From contig NZ_RRUE01000001.1 in NCBI RefSeq assembly GCF_003892345.1, forward strand, positions 279,008 through 343,007: a stretch of 64,000 bases of DNA, given 5' to 3'. The DNA comes from Lautropia dentalis (lineage in GTDB: Bacteria; Pseudomonadota; Gammaproteobacteria; Burkholderiales; Burkholderiaceae_E). Below, piece by piece: positions 1-9,060 of this stretch. The stretch's first letter is position 1; each line of letters begins with the position of its first letter. The notes under the pieces are model-generated. The model worked only from the letters and a program-made list of their open reading frames with translations. It searched no databases and was not told where the DNA came from. The translations under genes were made by a program, and so were the position numbers.

Positions 1-1217
1 GCACCGCCCTGCGCCAGAAAATGGCGCCGCGCCTGAAGCCCGTCTTCAATCTCACCGGTACCGTGCTGCACACCAACCTGGGGCGGGCGCTGCTGCCCGA
101 CGAGGTGGTGCAGGCGGTGATTCGTGCCCTGATCACACCGGCCAATCTGGAATTCAACCTGGACAGCGGCGGGCGTGGCGACCGCGACGATCTGGTGATG
201 GACTGGCTGCGCGAGATCACCGGGGCCGAGGATGCCACCCTTGTGAACAACAATGCGGCCGCCGTGCTGCTGATGCTCAACAGTCTGGCGCAGCGAAAGG
301 AAGTGGTGGTGTCGCGCGGGGAACTCGTCGAAATTGGCGGGGCCTTTCGCATTCCGGACATCATGTCGCGCGCCGGCGCAAAACTGGTGGAAATCGGCAC
401 CACCAACCGGACGCATCCGGCCGATTACGCCAACGCCATCACACCACGTACCGCCATGCTGATGAAGGTGCACACCAGCAATTATGCGGTGCAGGGCTTC
501 ACGCGCAGTGTGGCCGAGGCCGACGTGGCCCGCATGGCACATGAGGCGGGTCTGCCGTTTGCCGTGGACCTGGGCAGCGGCACGCTGGTGGACCTGTCAC
601 AGTGGGGGCTGCCGCGCGAAGCCACCGTGCAGGAAATGGTGGCGGCCGGCGCCGATCTGGTCAGCTTCAGCGGTGACAAGCTGCTGGGCGGGCCGCAGGC
701 CGGCTTCATCGTCGGGCGGCGCGACCTCATTGCCCGCATCAAGAAAAATCCGCTCAAGCGTGCGCTGCGTGTGGGCAAGCTCACGCTGGCTGCCATCGAG
801 CCGCTGCTGCGGATGTACCTGATGCCCGAACACCTGCCGCAGCGCCTCACCACACTGCGCCTGTTCATTCGCCCTCAAACCGACATGCGCCAGCAGGCCG
901 AACGGCTGCTGCCGGCCTTGCAGGCCGCACTGGGCGATGACTGGACGCTGTCGGTCGAACCGATGTTCAGCCAGATCGGCAGCGGTGCGCTGCCGGTGGA
1001 TGCGCTGCCCAGCTGTGGTGTGGTGATCCGCACTGCCGACGGCAAACGCAGCGGGCGCCGCCTGAAGGCGCTGGCCGCGCAGTTGCGCGCGTTGCCCCGT
1101 GCGGTGATCGGCCGCGTGGCGGACGATGCGCTGTGGCTGGATTTTCGCTGTCTGGAAGCGGGGGATGAGGCCGAATTCGTGGCGCAGTGGCTGCGCCAGC
1201 ATGCGCCAGAGGAGTGA
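1..1217 (+). CDS. selA: L-seryl-tRNA(Sec) selenium transferase (partial, 5' end outside window)
   Basis: PLP-dependent enzyme that converts Ser-tRNA(Sec) to Sec-tRNA(Sec) using selenophosphate. The frame is open from base 3, so the gene starts upstream and the visible 404 codons are the C-terminal seven eighths of a protein normally near 460 residues. Landmarks match SelA closely: the [15 protein letters not shown] block at the left edge, [34 protein letters not shown], and the Schiff-base lysine in [14 protein letters not shown] (AAG at 678-680). The ATG at 21 is internal, not the start. selB follows after 6 bases, so the two are co-transcribed. Identification is secure. Confidence 0.97.
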   Translation, partial: TALRQKMAPRLKPVFNLTGTVLHTNLGRALLPDEVVQAVIRALITPANLEFNLDSGGRGDRDDLVMDWLREITGAEDATLVNNNAAAVLLMLNSLAQRKEVVVSRGELVEIGGAFRIPDIMSRAGAKLVEIGTTNRTHPADYANAITPRTAMLMKVHTSNYAVQGFTRSVAEADVARMAHEAGLPFAVDLGSGTLVDLSQWGLPREATVQEMVAAGADLVSFSGDKLLGGPQAGFIVGRRDLIARIKKNPLKRALRVGKLTLAAIEPLLRMYLMPEHLPQRLTTLRLFIRPQTDMRQQAERLLPALQAALGDDWTLSVEPMFSQIGSGALPVDALPSCGVVIRTADGKRSGRRLKALAAQLRALPRAVIGRVADDALWLDFRCLEAGDEAEFVAQWLRQHAPEE

Positions 1218-1223
1218 GCTTCC

Positions 1224-3773
1224 ATGATGATCGGAACCGCCGGGCACATCGACCACGGCAAGACCTCGCTGGTCAGGGCGCTGACCGGTACCGATACCGA
1301 CCGACTGCCCGAAGAGAAAAAGCGCGGCATGAGCATCGAGCTGGGCTTTGCGTTTCTGGAGGACGGGAAGGCGGGGCCTGAGCGCGATGCCAGGATATCG
1401 GGCAAGGTGCGTATCGGTTTCATCGACGTGCCCGGCCACGAAAAACTGCTGCACACCATGATTGCCGGCGCCACCGGCATCGATTTTGCGCTGCTGGTGG
1501 TGGCTGCCGACGATGGTGTGATGCCGCAGACCCGCGAGCATCTGGCCGTGCTGTCACTGCTGGGCGTGCGGCGTGGCATCGTGGCGCTGACCAAGACCGA
1601 CCGGGTTGATGCCGCTCGCGTGGCCGAGGTAACGGCCGACATCAAGGCACTGCTGGCGCCCACGCCGCTGGCGGACGCACGCATCGTGCCGGTCTCGACC
1701 GTGACTGGCGCGGGGATCGATGAGCTGCGCCACTGGCTGGTGGCGGAGGCGCGGTGCATGGCCTATGGTGGAACGCCCATGCCCTGGATTCCACCTCACC
1801 CCCCAGGGATGCGCTTCACGGACAGGCGGTTCATCGCGACGCCATCGGCAGACGTGCAGCCTGTTGACGGGGAGAACACCGAAATGGGGGCCACCGAAGT
1901 GGAGGCCGCCGAAGCGGGCCCGGTGGACCTCGTGGAAGTGGACTCCGTGGGCGTGGATAACGCCGCGGTGCCGGATCCCGCGGCCGGAGAGAACGCCCAC
2001 GGCTTCCGTCTGGCCATCGACCGCGCTTTTACCCTCGACGGCGTGGGCACCGTGGTGACCGGTACCGTCCATGGTGGCCAGGTGCAGGTGGGTGATGTGC
2101 TGATGCAGATGCCCGGCGGCCCCGACGGGCTGCGCGTGCGTTCGCTGCACGCCCAGAACCGCAGCACCGGTACGGCCCACACCGGCCAGCGCTGCGCCAT
2201 CAACCTGGCGGGCGTGGAACGGGATGTGCTGCAGCGCGGCCACTGGGTGGCCCAGCCCGACATCGTGTCCGTGTCGGACCGGCTGGACGTGGAACTCACG
2301 CTCTGGCATGAAGAACCACGGGCGCTGCGCAGTGGCACGCGCGTGCACGTGCATCTGGGCACCACCGCCAGCCCGGCGGCCGTGGCGGTGCTGGATGGCT
2401 GCGTGTCCGTGTCCGCACCTGGCGAAGGGGTCATACCCGTAGAAGAGGCCATACCTGGCGAAGGGGGCTCGCCTGCAGAAGGGGCCATACCCATGGCCGA
2501 GGGCCATGACCGTGCCGGGCAAGGGCGGGCGGTGCATGAAGAGGCCGGCGCGGGACGAGGGGGGCATGCTGCGTCGGGCGCGGATGTGAGCGAGGCCACG
2601 GGTGTGAGCAAGGCCAAGGGGGGGAGTGAGGCCACGGGGATGCCCGTGGACACCCTGGCTCCCGGCCGGACCGGTCTGGTGCAGCTGGTGTTGCCCCAGC
2701 CACTGGCGGTCTGGCATGGTGACCGGCTGATCGTGCGCGATGCGGCCGGCCAGCGCATCATCGGCGGCGGCCGGGTGCTGACCAGTCTGGCGCCGGTGCG
2801 CTACCGTCGCACACCCCAACGGCTGGCCCTGCTGCGCGCGCTGCAGCAGCCGGCGCTGCAGGACCGGCTGGCCGGCCTGCTGGCGGTTTCGGACGAAGGC
2901 GTGGATCTGACCCAGTGGCAGCGTGTCTTTGGCCTCGCCAGCGTGGCGGTGTTCGATGCCCTGCTGGATCTCCTGTGCCACCGGCGCCTGTCCGGCACCT
3001 TCGTCATGGGCGAGGCTGCGTGGCAGCAGCTCTCGGCCACCGTGCTGCAGACGCTGGCCCACTATCACGAGACCGCCACCGAGGAAATCGGCCCCGATGC
3101 CGCCCGCCTGCGCCGGCTGGCCCGGCTGCGGCTGGACGATGCCCACTGGCGGCTGGTGCTGGACGCACTGGCCAAAGAGGGGCTCATCGCGCTCAGCGGC
3201 GCCTTCGTGCATCTGCCCGGACACGGCACCGAACTGGCCGCCCGTGACCAGGCGCTGCTGGAGCGGCTGATGCCCTCGCTGATGGAGGCCGACGTGCAGG
3301 GCGCCTGGGTGCGGGACCTGGCCGAAGCCATGGGCGAGCAGCCTGCCACGCTGCGCCCGGCCATGGCCCGTCTGGCCCGTGGTGGGTATATCTACCCCAT
3401 CGTGAAGGATCTGTACATCACGGCCGCCACAGCGGCGAAACTGGCCGCCATCGTGCGGCGACTGGCGCAGGAAAATGTACCGCCGCATGCGGTGTCCGCT
3501 TCATCCACGACCACGACCCCGGGCATGTCCGGACGGCTGGAGCGTGTGCGAACGACAGGGCCAGCAGGGGAAGGCCAGCGGCCATCCCGACCTGTGCCTG
3601 GGCAGCCGGGCCATGGGCAGCCCGTCCTGACCGTGGCGGCCTTTCGCGATGCCAGTGGCCTGGGCCGCAAGCGGGCCGTGCAGGTGCTGGAGTTTTTCGA
3701 CCGCATTGGCCTGTGCCGGCGCGTGGGCGATGCGCACATCCTGCGCACGGAGAGTCTGCTGTTCAGGGCGTGA
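1224..3773 (+). CDS. selB: Selenocysteine-specific elongation factor SelB
   Basis: GTPase that brings Sec-tRNA(Sec) to UGA codons that carry a SECIS element. An EF-Tu-like domain has GHIDHGKT (residues 7-14), DVPGH (68-72) and TKTD (123-126); domains II/III follow (for example GVGTVVTGTV), and the C-terminal half holds the winged-helix repeats that bind SECIS. At 849 residues it is far longer than the usual 600-640. The excess is in three low-complexity inserts: about 195-255 (Glu/Val-rich), about 400-475 (two sets of 18-bp tandem repeats) and about 755-805 (Ser/Thr/Pro/Gly-rich, between winged helices). AGAGGAG (1208-1214) precedes the ATG at 1224. Family is certain; the inserts are unusual. 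Confidence 0.96.
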   Translation: MMIGTAGHIDHGKTSLVRALTGTDTDRLPEEKKRGMSIELGFAFLEDGKAGPERDARISGKVRIGFIDVPGHEKLLHTMIAGATGIDFALLVVAADDGVMPQTREHLAVLSLLGVRRGIVALTKTDRVDAARVAEVTADIKALLAPTPLADARIVPVSTVTGAGIDELRHWLVAEARCMAYGGTPMPWIPPHPPGMRFTDRRFIATPSADVQPVDGENTEMGATEVEAAEAGPVDLVEVDSVGVDNAAVPDPAAGENAHGFRLAIDRAFTLDGVGTVVTGTVHGGQVQVGDVLMQMPGGPDGLRVRSLHAQNRSTGTAHTGQRCAINLAGVERDVLQRGHWVAQPDIVSVSDRLDVELTLWHEEPRALRSGTRVHVHLGTTASPAAVAVLDGCVSVSAPGEGVIPVEEAIPGEGGSPAEGAIPMAEGHDRAGQGRAVHEEAGAGRGGHAASGADVSEATGVSKAKGGSEATGMPVDTLAPGRTGLVQLVLPQPLAVWHGDRLIVRDAAGQRIIGGGRVLTSLAPVRYRRTPQRLALLRALQQPALQDRLAGLLAVSDEGVDLTQWQRVFGLASVAVFDALLDLLCHRRLSGTFVMGEAAWQQLSATVLQTLAHYHETATEEIGPDAARLRRLARLRLDDAHWRLVLDALAKEGLIALSGAFVHLPGHGTELAARDQALLERLMPSLMEADVQGAWVRDLAEAMGEQPATLRPAMARLARGGYIYPIVKDLYITAATAAKLAAIVRRLAQENVPPHAVSASSTTTTPGMSGRLERVRTTGPAGEGQRPSRPVPGQPGHGQPVLTVAAFRDASGLGRKRAVQVLEFFDRIGLCRRVGDAHILRTESLLFRA
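2424..2495 (+). repeat. Four 18-bp tandem repeats inside selB
   Basis: Four consecutive 18-base units, each beginning GAAG, encode hexapeptides EGVIPV, EEAIPG, EGGSPA and EGAIPM from codon 401. The period is a multiple of three, so gain or loss of units would keep the frame. Confidence 0.85.
2586..2639 (+). repeat. Second set of 18-bp repeats inside selB (three units)
   Basis: Three 18-base units encode VSEATG, VSKAKG and GSEATG from codon 455. The unit length equals that of the set 90 bases upstream but the sequence differs, which suggests independent slippage events in the same linker. Confidence 0.8.
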
Positions 3774-4060
3774 GCGGGGCGTCTTGCAGGCACACATGTC
3801 GACACACCCGTCCCGGTGTGCGCTGCCATGTTCGAGCCTGCGCCGGTTGCCCTGGAGCATACGCAGGTTCCGGAACGGTGTGCCGGAAAGGCGCCGTCGC
3901 CAGTCCGAAACGTCGCTTTTTGGGGCCTGCCGGACATTCCGTGCCGGACCGGACGCCCAGCCGTGCCACAATCACGGATTCGGAGTGAATCAGGGCTGGC
4001 TGGTACCTGACACGCTCCAGCCCCTTGCCGGCGCATCGACGCAGGGGGATGCACACCACC

Positions 4061-4156
4061 GGAGGGAACACGATCCCGGTGGGTCGGCCGGGCTTCAAAC
4101 CCGGTGGGTGGCGCCACGCGTCGCCGGGTGGGTTCGACTCCCATTTCCCTCCGCCA
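4061..4156 (+). tRNA. selC: tRNA-Sec (anticodon TCA), CCA encoded
   Basis: The 96-base element has a perfect 8-bp acceptor stem, GGAGGGAA (4061-4068) with TTCCCTCC (4145-4152), then discriminator G (4153) and an encoded CCA (4154-4156). The anticodon stem is CCGGG/CCCGG (4088-4092, 4100-4104) around loop CTTCAAA with anticodon TCA at 4095-4097. The variable arm is long and G/C-rich, and the T-loop is TTCGACT. The 8-bp acceptor, long variable arm and UCA anticodon are the hallmarks of bacterial selenocysteine tRNA. It sits between selB and selU. No T-tract terminator is visible behind it. Confidence 0.96.
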
Positions 4157-4519
4157 TCCTGCCTGTCCATGCTCTGCAGGTGTCATCTGCAGGCATACCC
4201 ACCGAACCGGTGTCATGGGTTGCCCCCGGCGGCGCATCATGTTCGGTCCGCCCATGCAGCGCTGCTGGATGCAGCCCGGTGCGCGGGCAGTACGGCAGAT
4301 TCGGCTCAGACGTTATCATTTCATGATCGGGACAGGGATCGCGGCCTGGCCGGTAGCCTGGAGTTTTCGGTTTTTGCGGCCCGGCACCAGCCCCCGGCTT
4401 TTGCGGTCTGCTCCCGTTCGGAGCATGCTCCGTGAAACCCTGCCCAGAATGGCCCCGTGCTGCGTGCAGTCGGGCGGCGCTTCTGCTCCCCTGTACCTTT
4501 CTCGCTCACGGAACCTTTC
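4157..4519 (+). other. Intergenic stretch between selC and selU
   Basis: 363 bases without a convincing gene. A CTGCAG...CTGCAG repeat (around 4172-4192) lies just behind the tRNA, without a T-tract. The block holds the selU leader. No promoter close to consensus is visible. Confidence 0.5.
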
Positions 4520-5578
4520 ATGGCAACCCACCGCGGCCCCGTCGGCGTCGAGGCCATCGGCGACTTCAACGCCCTCATCGACGCCCGCTCCCCTTCGGAA
4601 TATGCGCTCGACCACATTCCCGGCGCCGTCAATCACCCCGTGCTGAACGACGAGGAGCGCGCACGCGTCGGCACCATCTACAAGCAGAAAAGCGCCTTCG
4701 AGGCGCGGCGCATCGGCGCGGGGCTGGTGGCCGGCAATCTGGCCCGGCACTGGGAGGCCAGCTTCATCCACAAGCCCGAGAGCTGGCGCCCGCTGGTCTA
4801 CTGCTGGCGCGGCGGTCTGCGCAGTGGCTCGATGGTGACCTGGCTGCGCATGACCGGCTGGGATGCCCAGCAGCTGAAAGGGGGCTACAAGGCCTTTCGC
4901 CGCCATGTGGTGGAGCAGCTGCCACGGCTGATCGACGGCCTGCGACTGGTGGTGCTGTGCGGCCAGACCGGCACCGCTAAGACGCGCATCCTGCAGGCCA
5001 TGGCACAGCAGGGCGCCCAGGTGCTGGACCTCGAAGGGCTGGCCCGCCACAAGGGCTCGATGCTGGGGGCCTGGCCCGGCCAGCCGCAGCCCTCGCAGAA
5101 GCAGTTCGAAACCGCGCTCTACACCGAGCTGCAGAAGTTCGACCTGTCAAAGCCGGTGTATACCGAAAGCGAGAGTGCGCGCATCGGTACCATCAGCGTG
5201 CCGCTGGAGCTGGTGAGCCACCTGCGCGCCAGTACCGATCTGGTGGAAATCGATGCCAGCCCCGAAGCGCGACTGGATTTTCTGCTGCGCGACTATGCCT
5301 ATCTGGGTGACGACCGGGCCGGTTTTTCGGCCATTCTGGGCAAGTTCACCCAGCTGCAGGGCAAGGAAACGGTGGCCCGCTGGCAGGCGTGGGCGCAGGA
5401 GGGCAATCTGCCGGAACTCTTTGCCGAACTGATGGCACGTCATTACGACCCGCAGTACAAACGCTCGCTGGGGCGTAATTTCGGTCAGTGGGACCGGCGG
5501 CGTACGGTCACGGCAGACACGCTGTCGGAGGCGGGGATCGTGGCGCTGGCGGGGAAGGTGCTGGAAACGGTGGGGTGA
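4520..5578 (+). CDS. mnmH: tRNA 2-selenouridine synthase (MnmH/SelU)
   Basis: Replaces sulfur by selenium (through a geranylated intermediate) at the wobble 2-thiouridine of tRNAs for Lys, Glu and Gln, using selenophosphate. The N-terminal rhodanese domain has its catalytic cysteine at Cys95 in YCWRGGLRSG. The C-terminal domain has a P-loop variant GQTGTAKT at 148-155. Length (352) matches the family. The ATG at 4520 gives the usual N-terminus; an in-frame ATG at 4457 would add 21 residues with no similarity. Placement behind selA-selB-selC makes one cluster that covers both uses of selenophosphate, but selD (its producer) is not in the window. Confidence 0.95.
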   Translation: MATHRGPVGVEAIGDFNALIDARSPSEYALDHIPGAVNHPVLNDEERARVGTIYKQKSAFEARRIGAGLVAGNLARHWEASFIHKPESWRPLVYCWRGGLRSGSMVTWLRMTGWDAQQLKGGYKAFRRHVVEQLPRLIDGLRLVVLCGQTGTAKTRILQAMAQQGAQVLDLEGLARHKGSMLGAWPGQPQPSQKQFETALYTELQKFDLSKPVYTESESARIGTISVPLELVSHLRASTDLVEIDASPEARLDFLLRDYAYLGDDRAGFSAILGKFTQLQGKETVARWQAWAQEGNLPELFAELMARHYDPQYKRSLGRNFGQWDRRRTVTADTLSEAGIVALAGKVLETVG

Positions 5579-5588
5579 GCCTGCTGCG

Positions 5589-6650
5589 TCAGTAGCGTTC
5601 ATCCCTGTCGTCCCGGTCCCGGTAGCCTTCGGTGGGCACGCCACGGGCAATACCTCTCAGGCTGTCCAATGACGGGACGGGAGTCTGCAGCGAAGGGATG
5701 GTGGCTTGCGGTACATCTTCCTTTCTGGGGCAATGTGGTGTTTCTTCTTCCGTCAGGGCACCGGTCAACGTATTGATCAATGCCCGCAAGGCAGCCGACA
5801 TCTGCCGGCGCCCCGAGTAGTAGAGATAAAAGCCGGGGAATGATGGGCACCAGTCTTCCAGCACCCGGATCAGCCGTCCGCTGGCAATCAGGGGCGCTGC
5901 ATGGCTTTCTTCCGAATAGGCCAGACCAGCCCCCTGAACGGCAGCGATGAGCATCAGGCTGGCGTCGTCCAGGATCAGGTTGCCATGAACGGCAATGTTG
6001 AGATGCTCTCCATCCTTTGCAAAGGCCCAGCGGCGCAGTTCGCCACTGCCGATTCTGCGGTAGCCGATGCAGCAGTGGCTGGCCAGATCATGAGGGGTCT
6101 GTGGCGCAGGGAGGCGCGCAAAATAACCGGGTGAGCCCACCACGGCGCGGCGCATGTTCGGGGTGATGCGCACGGCGATCATCCCCGGTGCCAGACTTTC
6201 TCCCAGTCGGATACCGGCATCAAAACCTTCCTTGACGATATCGACAAAACCATTGTTGGCCGATATTTCCAGCGTGATGTCTGGGTACCGGGTACTGAAA
6301 CGCCGGAAAAGCGGCAGGATCAGGTGTTCGGCGGCACTGCGTGGCATGCTGATGCGCAGCTGTCCTGCAGGTCGCTCCCGAAAGCGGTTGACCGTTTCGA
6401 TGGCCATCTCGATGTCGTGCAGAGCCGGCTCCAGCGCGTCGTAGAGCTGCCGGCCGGCTTCGGTCAGTGAGACGCTGCGGGTGGTGCGGTTCAGGAGGCG
6501 CACGCCCAGCCGTGTTTCCAGTGTGCGCATGGTGTGCGACAGGGTCGTGGGCTTGAGATTCAGCTGGGCGGCGGCACGGCGGAAACTGCCCTCACGGGCT
6601 ATACGGGCAAAGGCGACCAGTTCGCCCAGTTCGGAAGAGCGCATGTTCAT
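5589..6650 (-). CDS. LysR-family transcriptional regulator
   Basis: The N-terminal winged helix-turn-helix (residues about 5-65, GSFRRAAAQLNLKPTTLSHT) is followed by a substrate-binding domain with the typical block GQLRISMP and a late GAGLAYSEE segment. It belongs to the AaeR/DmlR-like subgroup. The protein has 353 residues, about 50 more than usual; the extra residues are a polar C-terminal tail after about 300 that continues to near the end of the convergent selU gene. It is divergent from the exported SMP-30-like gene (start 6795), and LysR regulators often control such a neighbour. The inducer is unknown. Confidence 0.9.
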   Translation of the reverse strand: MNMRSSELGELVAFARIAREGSFRRAAAQLNLKPTTLSHTMRTLETRLGVRLLNRTTRSVSLTEAGRQLYDALEPALHDIEMAIETVNRFRERPAGQLRISMPRSAAEHLILPLFRRFSTRYPDITLEISANNGFVDIVKEGFDAGIRLGESLAPGMIAVRITPNMRRAVVGSPGYFARLPAPQTPHDLASHCCIGYRRIGSGELRRWAFAKDGEHLNIAVHGNLILDDASLMLIAAVQGAGLAYSEESHAAPLIASGRLIRVLEDWCPSFPGFYLYYSGRRQMSAALRALINTLTGALTEEETPHCPRKEDVPQATIPSLQTPVPSLDSLRGIARGVPTEGYRDRDDRDERY

Positions 6651-6794
6651 GCGCCAAGACTATCAGAGCCATTGATGGCTTTCATGCATCTGTCCATGCG
6701 ATGACAGGTGTCTTATCCTGCGCAGTCTGGATGCCTATCATGCCTATGGTCGACGGCCCAGATGAGGCCGTCTTTGCACACAGGAGTTCCTGGT

Positions 6795-7844
6795 ATGGTC
6801 AAAAAGACATGGCTCGTCGCTGCGCTGGTATGTTCGTTGTCCTCTCCGGTTATGGTGATGGCTGCACAGAATGCTGACGTGGGCCGTTTGGCGTCACGCA
6901 CTTACACCCGCCCTCCCTTGCGGGATATCGCGTTGCCCGATCATGCGCACCCAGAAGGCGTGGTGTTCGATGCGGCCGGCAATCTCTACGTGACCAGCAT
7001 GGGACGCGGCGCGGTCTACCGGATCCGTCCTGGTGAAGATCGGGCCGAGCCTTTCATCGCCCCGGGCAGCGCGGGGCTGATGGGCGCCCAGGGCGGCCGA
7101 ATCGACCAGGCACGTGGTTTGCTGTATGTCTGTTCCAGTCATAATGGCGCCAATCCGGATGCCGTCAGGGGGCCTTCGGCACTCAAGGCGTTTTCATTGG
7201 TAGACGGTAGCCCGCGTGGCAGCTGGGATCTGCCGGGTGGCGCCAGCGCGTATTGCAACGATATGGTGGTGCTGCCGTCGGGAGCCGTATTGGTGACCGA
7301 CAGCCTGAACCCGGAAATTCTCGTATTGCGCCCCGGTAGCAAAAAGCTGGATGTCTGGCTCAGCCATCCGCGCTTTGCAGGCAAGAGCTACGCCCTGAAC
7401 AACATGGCACTGGAAGCGGATGGTCGTACCCTGTACGTGGGCAAACTGGACAGTGGCGAGCTGCTGCGCATCCGCCTCACGAAGGATGAAAGGCCATCCG
7501 GTGATCCGGAGTCCATCAAATTGCCCCGACGTATCGACGATCCCGATGGCATGGCATTGGTGGCGCCGGGAAAGATGCTGATCTGTGAGGCAAGTGTGGA
7601 GGCCAACCGCGGACGCGTCAGCCTGCTGGAGATCCACGGTGACCGGGCAACTCTTGCTCCTGTTGTGGAAAACGCTGGCCTCGCAGTACCGACGGGCGTG
7701 GCCATCCGTGATGGGCAGGTCTATGTGGCAGAAAGTCAGGTGGCCCCGCTGTTTGTGCCCGAACGAAGAAAGGAGGGACTGAAACCGTTCGTGGTTCGGC
7801 GGTTTGCGCTGCCTGCCGATATTGCCGCAGAGGCCGCACACTGA
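6795..7844 (+). CDS. Exported SMP-30/gluconolactonase-like beta-propeller protein
   Basis: A signal peptide (MVKKTWLVAALVCSLSS..., Ala-rich cleavage near residue 25) is followed by repeated propeller blades: HPEGVVFDAAGNLYVTSM, YCNDMVVLPSGAVLVTDS, NNMALEADGRTLYVG and PDGMALVAPGKMLI. These match the SMP-30/gluconolactonase/strictosidine-synthase-like fold, so a periplasmic lactonase or esterase is likely. AGGAG at 6782-6786 fixes the ATG at 6795; in-frame upstream codons lack a ribosome site. It is divergent from a LysR regulator 144 bases away. Substrate not predictable. Confidence 0.8.
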   Translation: MVKKTWLVAALVCSLSSPVMVMAAQNADVGRLASRTYTRPPLRDIALPDHAHPEGVVFDAAGNLYVTSMGRGAVYRIRPGEDRAEPFIAPGSAGLMGAQGGRIDQARGLLYVCSSHNGANPDAVRGPSALKAFSLVDGSPRGSWDLPGGASAYCNDMVVLPSGAVLVTDSLNPEILVLRPGSKKLDVWLSHPRFAGKSYALNNMALEADGRTLYVGKLDSGELLRIRLTKDERPSGDPESIKLPRRIDDPDGMALVAPGKMLICEASVEANRGRVSLLEIHGDRATLAPVVENAGLAVPTGVAIRDGQVYVAESQVAPLFVPERRKEGLKPFVVRRFALPADIAAEAAH

Positions 7845-7876
7845 GGGCAGAGGAAAGGCGGCTGCCTGTTTCCGGG

Positions 7877-8467
7877 CTACGCCAGCGTGATCCCCTCCGA
7901 CTGCATCTTTGCCAGCAGCGCCGCCAGTTTCTTCTCGGGGTCGAGCAGCGGGTCGAGGACGTGTGCCACCATGTTCTCGGCCGATTGCCGGACAGTTGCT
8001 TCGTCCGCACTGACGGTACCGTGAAAAATGAAGGGTGGCAGAAACTTCGTGCGCACCAGGTTGGCGGTCTGCTGGATGGGCTTGAGCAGCTCGCTCATCG
8101 AATAATTGTTGTAGCCACCGGCCTGATACGAGTCTGCCGGCCCGCCGGTGGAAATGGACGACACCCATTCCTTGCCTTCCAGTGCCCGGCCTTCGGGGCC
8201 GTAGGCCCAGTTGTAGGTCAGCACATCGTCGAACCACTGCTTCATCAGTGGCGGTACCGAATACCAGAAAAACGGATGCTGGAACACCAGACGGTCATGG
8301 GCCAGCAGTGCCGCCTGTTCGGCCATCACGTCGATTTTTCCGTCCGGGTAGAGGCTGTATATCCGGCGCACGGTGACATCCGGCAAACCGTCCAGCCGCG
8401 CCACCCACCGGCGGTTGACGGTGGACCGGTCGAGCCTGGGGTGGAATACGTTGACCAGTGTCTTCAT
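7877..8467 (-). CDS. NAD(P)H-dependent oxidoreductase, flavodoxin-like fold (KefF/YwrO type)
   Basis: A 196-residue FMN-dependent quinone or nitro-reductase of the flavodoxin_2 family. Visible blocks are the NVFHPRLDRSTVNR nucleotide-binding start, DRLVFQHPFFWYSVPPLMKQW and WAYGPEGRALEGKEW, followed by the glycine-rich ISTGGP and the HGTVSADE region. Relatives serve as quinone reductases or as ancillary subunits of KefB/C efflux; no kef gene is adjacent. It converges on the SMP-30-like gene (33-base gap). A TATAAT hexamer about 45 bases upstream is a candidate -10 element. Confidence 0.88.
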   Translation of the reverse strand: MKTLVNVFHPRLDRSTVNRRWVARLDGLPDVTVRRIYSLYPDGKIDVMAEQAALLAHDRLVFQHPFFWYSVPPLMKQWFDDVLTYNWAYGPEGRALEGKEWVSSISTGGPADSYQAGGYNNYSMSELLKPIQQTANLVRTKFLPPFIFHGTVSADEATVRQSAENMVAHVLDPLLDPEKKLAALLAKMQSEGITLA

Positions 8468-8511
8468 GACCCTTGACCTCCCGGTGTCGCCGGTATGTTA
8501 ATGTTCGTTAA

Positions 8512-8517
8512 ATTATA
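8512..8517 (-). promoter_or_regulatory. Candidate -10 element of the oxidoreductase gene
   Basis: A perfect TATAAT reads on the minus strand, about 45 bases upstream of the start at 8467, in an AT-rich patch. No convincing -35 lies at 16-18 bases. Confidence 0.3.
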
Positions 8518-8610
8518 CGCCGGGCAATACAGGGAGGCAGCGTCTGCATACCGTCAATATCTGTGATGACCATGATTCGCGCCGAAGCCGATTGACCTTC
8601 AGAGGCTGTG

Positions 8611-8631
8611 TTTTGTACAATATGTACAAAA
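8611..8631 (+). promoter_or_regulatory. Palindromic operator of the Phd/PIN toxin-antitoxin operon
   Basis: A perfect inverted repeat with 9-base arms, TTTTGTACA (8611-8619) and TGTACAAAA (8623-8631), around 3 bases. It holds two TGTACA hexamers 9 bases apart. TGTACA is the known core of YefM/Phd-family operators, and the repeat ends 15 bases before the antitoxin start. I infer autorepression by the antitoxin alone or with its toxin. Confidence 0.75.
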
Positions 8632-8646
8632 GTTGAGGTGTCAGTC

Positions 8647-9060
8647 ATGCGTACCATCAGTGCCAGCGAGGCGCGGCAGGGGTTTGCCGAGCTTCTGGAG
8701 TCCACCCGCGAGGGGCCCGTGTTGATCGAGCGGCAAAAGCGCGGCGTAGCCGTGGTGATGTCTGTCGAGGAGTACGACAGGCTTGTTGCGGAAAGGCGAG
8801 GGTATGGTGCGCCTGTTCCGGCCGGACACATGGTTCTCATGGAGCCCGTTCGGCAGGCGTACGGAAGTCGTCAGCCAGGGGTTTTGTCTGCAGAACGGAA
8901 TCGTCCGCGCAAAAAGCGCCAGATGGGCACGCTGAAAGGCAAATTGCCTGATTTCGAGGGCTTTGATGACTGGATGGCGGATGAAATTGACGAGATGTTC
9001 AACGGAAAGGATCCATCGCCGGATTCGTCCCTTGTGGAAGAGGGTGGCAAGGACAAATGA
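8647..9060 (+). CDS. Type II antitoxin, Phd/YefM family, with long C-terminal extension
   Basis: The N-terminal 55 residues are a clear Phd/YefM DNA-binding domain (MRTISASEARQGFAELL..., GPVLIERQKRGVAVVMS, EEYDRLV). The remaining 80 residues make it longer (137) than the usual 75-95. The extension ends in an acidic amphipathic stretch, FEGFDDWMADEIDEMF, that would suit toxin binding. The start at 8647 follows TTGAGGTG at 8633-8640; an upstream ATG at 8608 lies inside the operator region and is rejected. The stop overlaps the toxin start (ATGA at 9057-9060), the normal coupling in such operons. Confidence 0.85.
   Translation: MRTISASEARQGFAELLESTREGPVLIERQKRGVAVVMSVEEYDRLVAERRGYGAPVPAGHMVLMEPVRQAYGSRQPGVLSAERNRPRKKRQMGTLKGKLPDFEGFDDWMADEIDEMFNGKDPSPDSSLVEEGGKDK

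Noticed and set aside
2424-2639. CRISPR-like array
   Set aside because: Units are contiguous 18-mers in a coding frame without spacers. No CRISPR array is visible in the window.
1554-3488. Long minus-strand open frame opposite selB
   Set aside because: Shadow of selB in GC-rich DNA: His/Gly/Gln-rich composition, no ribosome site, no recognisable motif.
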